Shown: positions 28,353 through 38,373, counted from the first letter of the stretch. The stretch: DNA of 64,000 bases from an uncultured Paracoccaceae bacterium (GCA_943787985.1 CALSOO010000004.1:434001-498000); one strand, 5' to 3'. Notes: generated by a model from the letters alone, not told the origin. A program made the numbers and translations.

Positions 28353-29239
28353 CAGGGCGCGAAACGCTCAAATACAGCTTGTTTTTGGTTGTTTTGGGCA
28401 TGGGCTGGGCCTTTACCCAGCCGATGACGAAGCTTGCGGTCAGCGAAGGGTACAAGCATTTCGGGCTGATTTTCTGGCAAGTCGCGATTGGGGCGGCTTT
28501 GATGGCGGTGATCAACACGGCGCGCGGCAAAGGGCTGCCGATGGGGTGGCGTCAGGTGCAGGTTTACGGCGTTGTGGCCTTGATCGGGACATTGCTGCCC
28601 AACACCGCCACCTATCAGGCGGCCGTGCATTTGCCGTCTGGATTGCTGTCGATCCTGCTGTCCATGATCCCGATTTTCGCGTTTCCGGTGGCCCTGGCCT
28701 TGGGCAATGACCGCTTCGAGGTGCGCCGCTTGGGCGGGTTGATCCTCGGGTTCTGCGCGATCCTGATGATTGTTTTGCCGGGGGCAGGGGCGATCGGGAT
28801 CCCATCGGTGGCATGGATATTTGTGGCGCTGATCGCCGGACTTTTCTATGCGTTTGAAGGGAATTACGTCGCCAAATGGGGGACCGCGGGGCTGGACCCG
28901 ATCCAGGTGCTTTACGGGGCCTCGCTGTTGGGGGCCATTGTGGCACTGCCGCTGGCGGTGTTCACGGGGCAATGGATCAACCCGTTGCCACCCTACGCCA
29001 CGCCGGATCACGCGCATATTGCGGGGTCGGTCGTGCATGTTCTGGTCTACACGGGGTACGTTTGGCTGGTGGGGCGGACGGGGGCGGTCTTTGCGGTGCA
29101 AGTCAGCTATCTGGTCACGCTTTTCGGGGTGTTTTGGGCGTGGCTGCTGCTGGATGAGGCCTATGCCCCGCAAATCTGGGGCGCTTTGGCGCTGATGATG
29201 GTGGGAATGTATCTGGTGCAACCGCGCGCCAAAGCATAG
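28349..29239 (+). CDS. DMT (EamA) family transporter
   Basis: MTGRETLKYSLFLVVLGMGWAFTQPMTKLAV...; ten-helix EamA pattern; ATGA overlap with the ymdB-like gene. Confidence 0.87.
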   Translation: MTGRETLKYSLFLVVLGMGWAFTQPMTKLAVSEGYKHFGLIFWQVAIGAALMAVINTARGKGLPMGWRQVQVYGVVALIGTLLPNTATYQAAVHLPSGLLSILLSMIPIFAFPVALALGNDRFEVRRLGGLILGFCAILMIVLPGAGAIGIPSVAWIFVALIAGLFYAFEGNYVAKWGTAGLDPIQVLYGASLLGAIVALPLAVFTGQWINPLPPYATPDHAHIAGSVVHVLVYTGYVWLVGRTGAVFAVQVSYLVTLFGVFWAWLLLDEAYAPQIWGALALMMVGMYLVQPRAKA

Positions 29240-29309
29240 GCGCTTGCGGGAGGGCGTCGAAACAGCGACACTCGCGCCTGAGCAGTGCGTCGCAAAAGGG
29301 ACCAACCCC

Positions 29310-31088
29310 ATGGGATTTTTCGAGCTTTCACAAACCAGTAGTGCGGTTCTGACGCTGACAGTCGTCGTGATCATGTTCATCATGTTTTTACGCGAAACCT
29401 TTCCGACCGAAGTCGTGGCGTTGGCGGGAGTGTCTGCGATGCTGGCGATGGGAATTTTACCCTATGAGGACGCGCTCAAAGTGTTGTCCAACCCGGCCCC
29501 TTGGACGATTGCGGCGATGTTCATTATCATGGGGGCGCTGGTGCGCACCGGCGCGCTTGAGGCGTTCACGTCATTGGCCGATGCCACTGCACGCACCAAT
29601 CCTGCCTTGGCGATTGTGATGCTGATGACCTTTGTGGTGCTCAGTTCTGCGATTGTGTCCAACACGCCTGTGGTGGTCGTGATGATCCCTGTGTTTATCC
29701 AACTGGCCAAAACGATGGGAATTACAGCGTCCAAGCTGTTGATCCCGTTGAGTTATGCCGCGATCCTCGGGGGGACGCTTACGCTGATCGGGACGTCCAC
29801 GAACCTGCTTGTGGACGGGGTGGCACGGGCGCAAGGACTCGAAGGGTTCTCGATTTTCGAAGTGACCCCATTGGGCATAGTTCTGGTGATCTGGGGGATG
29901 ATTTACCTGCGCTTTGTCGCGCCAAAACTGCTGCCGGACCGCGGAAGCATGGCGGATCTTTTGTCGGACCGCAGCCGCATGAAGTTCTTCACCGAAGCGG
30001 TGATACCGCCAGACTCCAACCTGATCGGGCGCGAGGTGACGGGGGTGCAATTGTTCAAGCGCGAAGGGGTGCGCCTGATCGATGTGATCCGCGGGGACGT
30101 GTCACTGCGGCGCAATCTCAAAGGGGTGGAACTGGCGGTAGGGGACCGTGTGGTTCTGCGCACGCAGATCACCGAATTGCTGAGCCTGCAACGCAACAAG
30201 GAACTCAAGCGCGTGGATCAGGTGTCCGCAGTGGAAACGACAACAGTCGAAGTCCTGATCACGCCCGGGTGTAAAATGATCGGGCGCAGCCTTGGGGCGA
30301 TGCGCTTGCGCCGTCGTTTTGGCGTGTATCCGCTGGCCGTGCACCGTCGCAACCAGAACATCGGGCGGCAATTGGATGATCTGGTGGTCAAAGTGGGCGA
30401 CACGCTGCTGCTTGAGGGGGCACCGGCCGATATCCAGCGCCTGAGCAACGAGATGGACATGGTGGATGTGTCCAAACCCTCTGCGCGCGCGTTTCGCCGC
30501 AGCCATGCGCCTGTGGCCATCGTCGCGCTGATCGGGATTGTGACGCTGGCCGCCGTGGGCGTCGCGCCGATCCTGTTGTTGTCCATCCTTGCGATGGCAT
30601 TGGTGCTGATCACACGCTGCATTGACGCCGAAGAAGCTTTTGGCTTTGTGGACGGGCGTTTGCTTGCGCTGATTTTCTCGATGCTGGCGATTGGTGCCGC
30701 ACTTGAGGCGTCGGGCGCTGTGGCGATGATCGTGGACGCCATCGCGCCGGCACTTGGGGTGTTGCCACCCTTCCTGATCATCTGGGCGATCTATTTGCTG
30801 ACATCGGTGTTGACGGAACTGGTCAGCAACAACGCGGTGGCGGTGGTCGTCACCCCCATCGCCATCGGCCTTGCCAGCGCGATGGGGATTGATCCGCGCC
30901 CTTTGGTGGTGGCGGTGATGGTCGCGGCCTCGGCCAGCTTTGCGACGCCCATCGGCTATCAAACCAACATGCTGGTGTACGGCCCGGGGGGCTACACCTT
31001 CACCGACTTTATGCGCGTCGGGATTCCGTTGAACCTGAGTGTCGGAATTTTGGCATCTGCGGTCATTCCGTTCATCTGGCCGCTGTGA
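29310..31088 (+). CDS. SLC13 family permease with TrkA_C/RCK_C domains
   Basis: LGGTLTLIGTSTNLLVDGVA; two RCK_C-like segments; ASASFATPIGYQTNMLVYGPGGY. Confidence 0.9.
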   Translation: MGFFELSQTSSAVLTLTVVVIMFIMFLRETFPTEVVALAGVSAMLAMGILPYEDALKVLSNPAPWTIAAMFIIMGALVRTGALEAFTSLADATARTNPALAIVMLMTFVVLSSAIVSNTPVVVVMIPVFIQLAKTMGITASKLLIPLSYAAILGGTLTLIGTSTNLLVDGVARAQGLEGFSIFEVTPLGIVLVIWGMIYLRFVAPKLLPDRGSMADLLSDRSRMKFFTEAVIPPDSNLIGREVTGVQLFKREGVRLIDVIRGDVSLRRNLKGVELAVGDRVVLRTQITELLSLQRNKELKRVDQVSAVETTTVEVLITPGCKMIGRSLGAMRLRRRFGVYPLAVHRRNQNIGRQLDDLVVKVGDTLLLEGAPADIQRLSNEMDMVDVSKPSARAFRRSHAPVAIVALIGIVTLAAVGVAPILLLSILAMALVLITRCIDAEEAFGFVDGRLLALIFSMLAIGAALEASGAVAMIVDAIAPALGVLPPFLIIWAIYLLTSVLTELVSNNAVAVVVTPIAIGLASAMGIDPRPLVVAVMVAASASFATPIGYQTNMLVYGPGGYTFTDFMRVGIPLNLSVGILASAVIPFIWPL

Positions 31089-31310
31089 AAAGAGGCAGCG
31101 CGACTTTTCAAATCACGACAAGTGGCGTGCAATACGGGTGACGTCATGTGCGCGCCCGATTGTGCTGATGGCAAAGGTGGCTGTTCGTGGTGCCAGGGGC
31201 CTGTGGATAACACGATTCAGGATTTGGAGTCTGTGCCTTGTGCGGTGACTCTGCCTTAAAACATGAACAAATAGTTAAAGGGTCCTGGCGCAGGTTAACG
31301 CGGTGCTGAT

Positions 31311-31449
31311 GTTAACAACAGGTTAAGCGTTGGGCGTCGCCGGTCTTGTACAAAACCCACATCGTTCTTGTACAAGACCCGTTTTTGCCCCCGAAATCCA
31401 AGGCGTCGCGGCGCTTTGTTTTGTGACATTCAGGGGCCGTTTTGTACAA
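31311..31449. promoter_or_regulatory. Cluster of palindromic motifs in a convergent intergenic spacer
   Basis: TTGTACAA cores at 31346-31353, 31368-31375, 31442-31449; TTAA-N7-TTAA at 31312-31326. Confidence 0.45.
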
Positions 31450-31487
31450 CGTGCTCTGTGCACCCGAACGCGCGCTGCGTTAACCTG

Positions 31488-33146
31488 TCAGGCAATGGAT
31501 TTTGAACGCCCCGCGGTGCGCCCCGAAAATATGCACCCGCCCAGGAATGTGCCCTCAAGTGCGTTGTACCCGTGATACCCACCCCCGCCAAAGCCTGCGA
31601 CCTCACCTGCCGCGAACAATCCCTGAACGATTTCGCCGTCCGCACCGATCATGCGGCTGTCCAGATCTGTGTGCAGGCCACCCAGTGTTTTGCGGGTCAG
31701 GATATTGAGTTTTACAGCGATCAAAGGTGCGTTTTTGGGGTCCAGAATTTTGTGTGGTTTTGCGGTGCGGATCAGGCGGTCGCCGCGATAGTTGCGCGCG
31801 GCGTGAAGGGCCATCAACTGGGCGTCCTTGGTAAAGGGGTTGTCCACTTGCAAGTCGCGCGCATGAATTTGGCGGCGCAGTTTTTCCGCCTCGATCAGGG
31901 TGCCTCCGGTGACGGTGTTCATGCCGCTCGCCAAGTCCTCAAGTGTCTGGGCCACAACGAAATCTTCGCCGTGCTTTTTGAAGGCCTCTACAGGTTTTGG
32001 TGCGCCGCCCCCTGATAAAAGCCGTGCTTTTATCACCTCCAGCCAACTCTTCGAGGTGAGGTCGGGGTTCTGCTCTGATCCCGACAAGGCGAATTCTTTT
32101 TCGATGATCTTTTGGGTCAGAATGAACCAGCTGTAATCGTATCCCGTCGCCAGAATTGCCTTGAGGCTGGTCATACTGTCAAAGCCGGGCAAATTGGGCG
32201 GGGCAAAGCGGTTTCCCGTCGCATCAAACCACATGGACGACGGACCCGGCAGAATGCGGATGCCGTGCGCGGGCCAGATCGGGTCCCAGTTCTTTACGCC
32301 CTCTGTGTAGTGCCACATCCGGTCGCCGTTGATCACGTTGCCGCCCGCGGTCTCGGAAATGCCGATCATGCGCCCGTCCACATGGGCCGGAACGCCTGCG
32401 ATCATCTCTTTGGGGGCCGGTCCCAACCGGTCTATCGGCCAGACGTTTCGCACCATTTCAAAGTTGCCGCCGATACCACCCGATGTCACGATAACTGACG
32501 CAGAACGCAGGGAAAAATCGCCCACCACATCGCGGTTGGTTGGCGCGCCGCGCACCGCGCTGTCGGGCGCCAGACAGCTGCCGGAAATCCCCTTGGCGGC
32601 TTTGTTTTCCATGTCGATCCGGTCCACTTGATGACGGAACTTAAAGCTGATCAAACCCGCTTTTTCATGCTCCAGACAGCGGCGCACAAAATGCTCGATG
32701 ATGCCTTCGCCCGTGCCCCAAGTGACGTGAAACCGTGGCACCGAATTGCCGTGGTTGTCGGCGAAACTGCCTCCGCGTTCGGCCCAGCCGACAATCGGGA
32801 ACCAGCGGTGCCCCATCTGGTGCAGCCACGGGCGCATGTCACCGGCCGCAAACTCCAGATAGGCTTCTGCCCATTTGCGCGGCATGGCGTCTTCGGGTCG
32901 ATCAAACTGGGCGGATCCCATCCAGTCGTTATAGGCCAGTTCGGGGCTGTCCTTGATGCCCATGCGTCGTTGCTCGGGGGTGTCGATCATGAACAATCCA
33001 CCCAGTGACCAAAACGCTTGTCCGCCCATGAAATGGCGCGGTTCCTGATCCACTATGATCACTGATTTGCCGCGATCACCCAATTCTGCGGCGGCCGCAA
33101 GGCCCGACAATCCCGCCCCGACAACGATTGCATCTGCTTGATCCAT
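31488..33146 (-). CDS. FAD-binding dehydrogenase
   Basis: DAIVVGAGLSGLAAAAELGDRGKSVIIVDQEP Rossmann motif; GEVAGFGGGGYHGYNALEGTFLGGCIFSGRTAG. Confidence 0.9.
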   Translation of the reverse strand: MDQADAIVVGAGLSGLAAAAELGDRGKSVIIVDQEPRHFMGGQAFWSLGGLFMIDTPEQRRMGIKDSPELAYNDWMGSAQFDRPEDAMPRKWAEAYLEFAAGDMRPWLHQMGHRWFPIVGWAERGGSFADNHGNSVPRFHVTWGTGEGIIEHFVRRCLEHEKAGLISFKFRHQVDRIDMENKAAKGISGSCLAPDSAVRGAPTNRDVVGDFSLRSASVIVTSGGIGGNFEMVRNVWPIDRLGPAPKEMIAGVPAHVDGRMIGISETAGGNVINGDRMWHYTEGVKNWDPIWPAHGIRILPGPSSMWFDATGNRFAPPNLPGFDSMTSLKAILATGYDYSWFILTQKIIEKEFALSGSEQNPDLTSKSWLEVIKARLLSGGGAPKPVEAFKKHGEDFVVAQTLEDLASGMNTVTGGTLIEAEKLRRQIHARDLQVDNPFTKDAQLMALHAARNYRGDRLIRTAKPHKILDPKNAPLIAVKLNILTRKTLGGLHTDLDSRMIGADGEIVQGLFAAGEVAGFGGGGYHGYNALEGTFLGGCIFSGRTAGRSKSIA

Positions 33147-33156
33147 AACGGTTTCC

Positions 33157-34014
33157 TTATGTTCTGCGGAACCACGCCACAAAAGGCATGGCGATGAGAT
33201 ACATCAATATACCATACACCGCCGACGGCAGTGCCATTGTCGAGAACCCTTCGGTTTGTCCTGAAATGATCGCGGCCAAGGCAATCCCCAGCGTCGCGTT
33301 TTGCACACCGGTTTCGATCGAGATTGTCTTGATCTCTTGCCATGCCAATCCCGCGATCAATGCAAAGCCCAGCCCCAGAAGCATCAAGCTGAGGTTCATG
33401 GTTATGAGGGCGGGTCCAAGGGTGGCGAGGTTGTCCATAAACAAGGTCCAACTGCTGGCCAGGGCCGCCAGCACGATAACGGCAAAAAGCACAGTGGACA
33501 GGACCGACAAGGCGGGTTCTATTTTCGCCGCGATGTGCTTGGCAAAACGCCGGATTGAAACCCCGATCACCACAGGCAGCGTCGTGATCAAAAAGACTGC
33601 GATGGCAAGCTCGGTGACCGTGATGTCAGGCGCTTGCGCTCCAAGGAAATGTGCAACCGCTGTGGCGGCCAGAACGGGCACCGTGATCAAGCTGAGCAGG
33701 CTGATCACCGCCGTCAGCGACACAGAAAGCGCGACATCGCCTTTGGCCAGTTTGGTGATCATATTGCTGGTTACGCCGCCCGGGCAAAATGACAAAAGCA
33801 TAAAGCCGACGGCAATTTCCCCTTCGATTTCGAAGGCCGCGATGACCACAAAAGCTGTCAATGGCAGGAGAATGAGTTGAGCAAATGCGCCTATTGCAAG
33901 GGCCAATGGCTTGTTCAGAACCCGCCGGAAATCACCAAAGGTCAGGCCAAGGCCAAGGGACAGCATAATGATAGCAAGAGACAGCGGCAACACTACGTTA
34001 ATGAGGATTTCCAT
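33157..34014 (-). CDS. Bile acid:sodium symporter (BASS) family protein
   Basis: LPLTAFVVIAAFEIEGEIAVGFMLLSFCPGGVTSNMITKLAKGDVALSVSLT. Confidence 0.9.
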   Translation of the reverse strand: MEILINVVLPLSLAIIMLSLGLGLTFGDFRRVLNKPLALAIGAFAQLILLPLTAFVVIAAFEIEGEIAVGFMLLSFCPGGVTSNMITKLAKGDVALSVSLTAVISLLSLITVPVLAATAVAHFLGAQAPDITVTELAIAVFLITTLPVVIGVSIRRFAKHIAAKIEPALSVLSTVLFAVIVLAALASSWTLFMDNLATLGPALITMNLSLMLLGLGFALIAGLAWQEIKTISIETGVQNATLGIALAAIISGQTEGFSTMALPSAVYGILMYLIAMPFVAWFRRT

Positions 34015-34083
34015 ATTGTTTCCCTTGGATTTTTTCGGCGTTGCTTCGTGTTTCAGGACGAATTCAACAAGGTTTCCGTCCTG

Positions 34084-35856
34084 TCAAAGTGGCCAGAACA
34101 CCAGAATGGCGGGGATCGAAACCGCCACGATGATGATTTCCAGCGGCAGACCCATCCGCCAGTAGTCGCCAAACCCGTATCCCCCCGGCCCAAGGATCAA
34201 CGTGTTGTTTTTATGGCCAATCGGAGTGAGAAAGGCCGCAGACGCGGCCACAGCCACAGCCATCAAAAACGGGTCGGGCGACACGCCAAGTGTCTGCGCC
34301 ATTTGAATGCCCACAGGTGCTGCGACAATGGTTGTGGCCGTGTTGTTGAGCACATCGGACAAGGTCATCGTAACGATCATTAAAACCGTGAGGACCATCC
34401 ATGCGGGCAACCCTTGGGTCCAGCCGATCAACGCGCCTGCGATCAGTTCTGTGCCGCCGGAGGTTTCGAGTGCGGCCCCAAGCGGGATCATTGAGCCAAG
34501 CAAAACGACCACGGGCCACTCGATATGTGTGTAGAGTTCGGACAAAGGAACGATGCGCGTCAAAACATAGGCGACGACGACCAACCCCAAGGCCACGGGC
34601 AAGTAAATGATGCCGAAACTTGCCGCGATAACCGCGCCTGCAAAGAGGCCAATGGCCAGCCAGACCTTGCTGTTTTCGGTGACGGCAAGGCCGCGATCCG
34701 CCAACGGCAGGCACCCGAGCCAAAGCGTGACGTCGGCGCCGCGATCCCGTGGCACCAAGAGCAGCAGAATGTCGCCCGCGCGCATTTCGGTTTTACGAAT
34801 TTGTTGCGTGACGCGTTTGCCTTGGCGTGAAATCCCCATCAAAACAGAGCTTTGGCGCCATGACAGACCGACTGCTTGCGCCGTGCGACCGACAAGGCGG
34901 CTTGTCTCGGTGACGACGACTTCAATGATTTCAACGCCTTCTCCGGCAGCGTTCAAGCGCTCTGTGCGGGTTTCATCCGCAAGTGCAAGATTGAGGGAGG
35001 TGCGGAATTCATCCAGTGCATCTGGCGTGGCCTCCAAAACCAATGCGTCGCCTGCGCGCAGCACGCTGTTGCGGGACTGCCCGTAGCGGCGCTTGCCGTC
35101 GCGAATGATGCCGATGATGGCAACATCCGTTTTTTCGGCTTCTTCCTCCAGTTCCGCGACCCGTCTGCCGATGGTCTTGTTGCCTTCGGGCACTGTCAGC
35201 TCTGCGATGTATTCTGCCAGATCATCCGCCCCGCCTGCGCTGTCGGTGCGTGGCGGGATCAATCGCCAACCGATGAGTGCCACAAATGTCAGCCCTGCTA
35301 TGGCGGCAATGCCTCCGACAGGTGCGAAATCAAACATCTTGAAAGGCGCGCCAAGGCTTTCTTCGCGAATGGCTGCGATGATGATGTTGGGGGGCGTGCC
35401 GATCAAGGTGACCATGCCCCCAAGGATCGTGGCAAAGCTGAGCGGCATCAAGGAAAGGCCCGGACTGCGCCCTGCCTTGCGCGCGGTCTGGATATCGACG
35501 GGCATCAAAAGCGCAAGTGCTGCCACGTTGTTCATAAAGGCGGACAGGATGCCGCCAATGGCGCCCATCAAGGTGATATGTGCACCAAGCGAGCGTGATG
35601 CGTCGACCAAAGTGCGCGTGATCAAAAAGACCGCGCCAGAGCGCACCAGCCCCGCAGAAACGACCAGAACCAACGCCACCACCAGTGTCGCGGGGTGTCC
35701 AAATCCCGAAAATGCATCCTTTTGGGGGACGACACCGACCACAACACCGACCATCAGGGCCGAAAAGGCCACAAGGTCATAGCGGAAACGCCCCCACAAC
35801 AAGAGGCCAAAAACCGCGCCAAACAGCGAAAACAATATGATCTGATCTTGGGTCAT
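34084..35856 (-). CDS. SLC13 family permease with TrkA_C/RCK_C domains (second copy)
   Basis: SFATILGGMVTLIGTPPNIIIAAIREE; RCK_C-like region; AFLTPIGHKNNTLILGPGGYGFGDYWRMG. Confidence 0.9.
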   Translation of the reverse strand: MTQDQIILFSLFGAVFGLLLWGRFRYDLVAFSALMVGVVVGVVPQKDAFSGFGHPATLVVALVLVVSAGLVRSGAVFLITRTLVDASRSLGAHITLMGAIGGILSAFMNNVAALALLMPVDIQTARKAGRSPGLSLMPLSFATILGGMVTLIGTPPNIIIAAIREESLGAPFKMFDFAPVGGIAAIAGLTFVALIGWRLIPPRTDSAGGADDLAEYIAELTVPEGNKTIGRRVAELEEEAEKTDVAIIGIIRDGKRRYGQSRNSVLRAGDALVLEATPDALDEFRTSLNLALADETRTERLNAAGEGVEIIEVVVTETSRLVGRTAQAVGLSWRQSSVLMGISRQGKRVTQQIRKTEMRAGDILLLLVPRDRGADVTLWLGCLPLADRGLAVTENSKVWLAIGLFAGAVIAASFGIIYLPVALGLVVVAYVLTRIVPLSELYTHIEWPVVVLLGSMIPLGAALETSGGTELIAGALIGWTQGLPAWMVLTVLMIVTMTLSDVLNNTATTIVAAPVGIQMAQTLGVSPDPFLMAVAVAASAAFLTPIGHKNNTLILGPGGYGFGDYWRMGLPLEIIIVAVSIPAILVFWPL

Positions 35857-36038
35857 TGGGGCACCATGTTGCCAATCCGTGGGCATGGCAAGGGCAGAAA
35901 GCGGTGCGGCGAAACACCGGAAACCTGACAATTGGCTGTTGAAGTGACACGACGGTGCACAGCTTTGGCTTGCGCCTGCGCCCCTGCCTGCCCTATAGCG
36001 AAGCCCAAGTTTCAAAAGAACAAACCTTGGAGGCTCTT

Positions 36039-36779
36039 ATGGCTGGCCACTCGAAATGGGCGAATATTCAGCACCGCAAAGGACGTCAGGATAAACTGCG
36101 TTCCAAGCTGTTTTCAAAATTGGCCAAAGAGATCACGGTGGCCGCCAAGATGGGCGACCCTGATCCCGACAAAAACCCGCGCCTGCGGATGGCTGTCAAA
36201 GAAGCCAAATCGAACTCGGTTCCCAAGGACGTGATTGATCGCGCGATCAAGAAGTCACAGGCCAGTGACGGAGATGATTACGAGGAAATCCGCTATGAGG
36301 GCTATGGCCCGAACGGTGTGGCGGTGATTGTCGAGGCGATGACCGACAACCGCAACCGGACGGCATCAACTGTGCGCTCTACCTTTACCAAATGCGGTGG
36401 GAACCTGGGCGAAACCGGCAGCGTTGGCTTTATGTTCGACCGCAAAGGTGAAGTGACATACGGCGCGACCGTTGCGGATGCGGACACTGTGATGATGGCC
36501 GCGATCGAGGCCGGTGCAGAAGATGTGGAAAGTTCTGAGGAGGGGCATGTCGTTTGGTGTGCAGACACCGATTTGAACGACGTGGCCACAGCGCTTGAGG
36601 CGGAATTGGGTGACTCCGAATCCACGAAACTGGTGTGGCGTCCGACCGTGACAACCGAAATGGATTTGGAAGCTATGGAAAAGTTGATGCGGTTGATTGA
36701 TGCGCTTGAGGACGACGATGACGTTCAGCGTGTCACGACCAATTTCGAAGCATCTGACGAGGTTATGGGCCAGCTTTAA
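36039..36779 (+). CDS. yebC: YebC/PmpR family transcriptional regulator
   Basis: [54 protein letters not shown]. Confidence 0.95.
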   Translation: MAGHSKWANIQHRKGRQDKLRSKLFSKLAKEITVAAKMGDPDPDKNPRLRMAVKEAKSNSVPKDVIDRAIKKSQASDGDDYEEIRYEGYGPNGVAVIVEAMTDNRNRTASTVRSTFTKCGGNLGETGSVGFMFDRKGEVTYGATVADADTVMMAAIEAGAEDVESSEEGHVVWCADTDLNDVATALEAELGDSESTKLVWRPTVTTEMDLEAMEKLMRLIDALEDDDDVQRVTTNFEASDEVMGQL

Positions 36780-36797
36780 CCTTAGCTAAACGCTGAC

Positions 36798-36905
36798 GAA
36801 CAGGGCTGCGCGGTTAGCCCGCAAGAACAGGGCTGCGCGGTTAGCGCGCAAGAACACGGCTGCGCGTTTAGCGCGCAAGAACAGGGCTGCGCGTTTAGCG
36901 CGCAG
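36798..36905. repeat. Tandem repeat, four copies of a 27-bp unit, each containing an inverted repeat
   Basis: Unit GAACAGGGCTGCGCG[G/T]TTAGC[G/C]CGCAA at 36798, 36825, 36852, 36879; TGCGCG...CGCGCA stems. Confidence 0.9.
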
Positions 36906-36921
36906 CGGGGATGGGCTGGCG

Positions 36922-37158
36922 TTACCCGAACAGGGTGCGCGTCAGTCCCATCCAGCTTTTGCACTCGGTTTGGTGTGGTTTCGCTGTGTTGCGCCCCACG
37001 CGTGCCATGAGTGTTTTGATTTCATTCAACCGGCGTTTCGCAGCGTTTCCGCCTGCACGGCTTTGCACGCTCAGGATTTTTTCCCGCGTGTGCAGCGCGT
37101 CCTGGATCAGTTTAAGATCCTGCGCGCTCAAGTCCAAATTATGTGTGTTGTCCAACAT
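36922..37158 (-). CDS. Small conserved-looking hypothetical protein (78 aa)
   Basis: MLDNTHNLDLSAQDLKLIQDALHTREKILSVQSRAGGNAAKRRLNEIKTLMARV...; balanced composition, no better ORF on the other strand. Confidence 0.6.
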   Translation of the reverse strand: MLDNTHNLDLSAQDLKLIQDALHTREKILSVQSRAGGNAAKRRLNEIKTLMARVGRNTAKPHQTECKSWMGLTRTLFG

Positions 37159-37397
37159 CTTGTGCGGTCTTTCTTGTGTACTGTATCAGTCATATGGGTA
37201 TTAAATGAACGAAGGCCAATCATGTCTGATCAGATCACCGTGATTTTGTTGTAATCTTTTTAAATTTTTAGCGGTTGCCTCAACCGGACGGACCCAATCG
37301 CCCAATTTTCCTGTTAGCGCCACCGAAAACGACAGCAACGTTAATTTCATTGCTGCGCCCCCTTGTCGTGGTGCAGTCTTTGGGTGTTGATGGCGAC

Positions 37398-38303
37398 ATG
37401 GTTCAAACGTCCCCCCAGCGTCCAATGGTCGGCATTTTCTGGATGCTGGTCACTGGCTTATCTTTTGTTGCGGTCACCGCGTTGGTGAAGTGGATGGGGC
37501 CAACCATGCCGCCTGCACAATCGGCGTTTTTACGATACTTGCTGGGATTGGTGTTTTTACTGCCTATGATCAAAGACTTGCGCAGTGCCACTGTCACGCC
37601 GCGCCAATGGAAGCTCTTTGGGTTGCGGGGGTTTCTCCACGCATTTGGCGTTATTTTGTGGTTTTTTGCCATGACCCGCATCCCGATCGCGGAAGTCACG
37701 GCAATGAACTATCTGGCCCCCGTCTATGTCTCCATCGGGGCCGCGATATTCTTGGGGGAGCGTTTGGCTGCACGCCGCATCATGGCTGTGATCATCGCAT
37801 TGATCGGGGCAGCGGTTATTCTGCGGCCCGGGTTTAGAACGGTTGAGCCGGGGCATTTGGCGATGCTGTTCGCTGCGGTTGTGTTCGCAGGCTCGTATTT
37901 ATTGGCCAAGGTGATGGCGGATGAGGCCAAACCAACGGTCGTCGTCGCGATGCTGTCCCTGTTTGTCACACTCGCCCTTGCGCCGTTTGCGGCGGCCAAT
38001 TGGGTGACGCCCACGTGGTCTGACATCGGGATTTTGTTCGCAGTCGCCCTGTTTGCCCAAGCGGGGCATTTCACCATGACGCTGGCCTTTGCTGCTGCGC
38101 CCGTGACCGTCACGCAGCCGATCACCTTTTTGCAATTGGTCTGGGCCACCCTTTTGGGACTGCTCGTCTTTGACGAATCCGTCGATATCTACGTCATCAT
38201 GGGCGGGGTTCTCATTCTTGCGTCGGTCACTTTCATTACGTGGCGCGAAGCGGTTCTCAAGCGCAAGCCTATCACGCCGACGGTGCCTGAAACCAAGCTT
38301 TGA
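37398..38303 (+). CDS. DMT (EamA) family transporter
   Basis: GIFWMLVTGLSFVAVTALVKWMG...; EamA duplicated helices. Confidence 0.88.
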   Translation: MVQTSPQRPMVGIFWMLVTGLSFVAVTALVKWMGPTMPPAQSAFLRYLLGLVFLLPMIKDLRSATVTPRQWKLFGLRGFLHAFGVILWFFAMTRIPIAEVTAMNYLAPVYVSIGAAIFLGERLAARRIMAVIIALIGAAVILRPGFRTVEPGHLAMLFAAVVFAGSYLLAKVMADEAKPTVVVAMLSLFVTLALAPFAAANWVTPTWSDIGILFAVALFAQAGHFTMTLAFAAAPVTVTQPITFLQLVWATLLGLLVFDESVDIYVIMGGVLILASVTFITWREAVLKRKPITPTVPETKL

Positions 38304-38305
38304 TA

Positions 38306-38333
38306 TTTTTATTGATTGACGGGTCAATAAAAA
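38306..38333. promoter_or_regulatory. BetI operator-like dyad upstream of betI
   Basis: TTTTTATTGA-TTGACGGG-TCAATAAAAA perfect 10-bp inverted repeat, 40 bp before the betI ATG. Confidence 0.65.
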
Positions 38334-38373
38334 ACACGCAACGCTCTGTGCAAGTTTTTTGCAAGGGAATGCG

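Noticed and set aside
31330-31575. 81-aa ORF in the convergent spacer
   Set aside because: No protein-like features and it overlaps the FAD dehydrogenase 3' end; the DNA motifs are the better signal there.
36798-36905. CRISPR array
   Set aside because: Units are contiguous with no variable spacers and no cas genes nearby; it is a simple tandem repeat.
36782-36964. 60-aa minus ORF with repeated AQPCSCAL peptides
   Set aside because: Low-complexity translation of the 27-bp repeat; it overlaps the better-supported small gene at 36922..37158 and lies in a convergent spacer.
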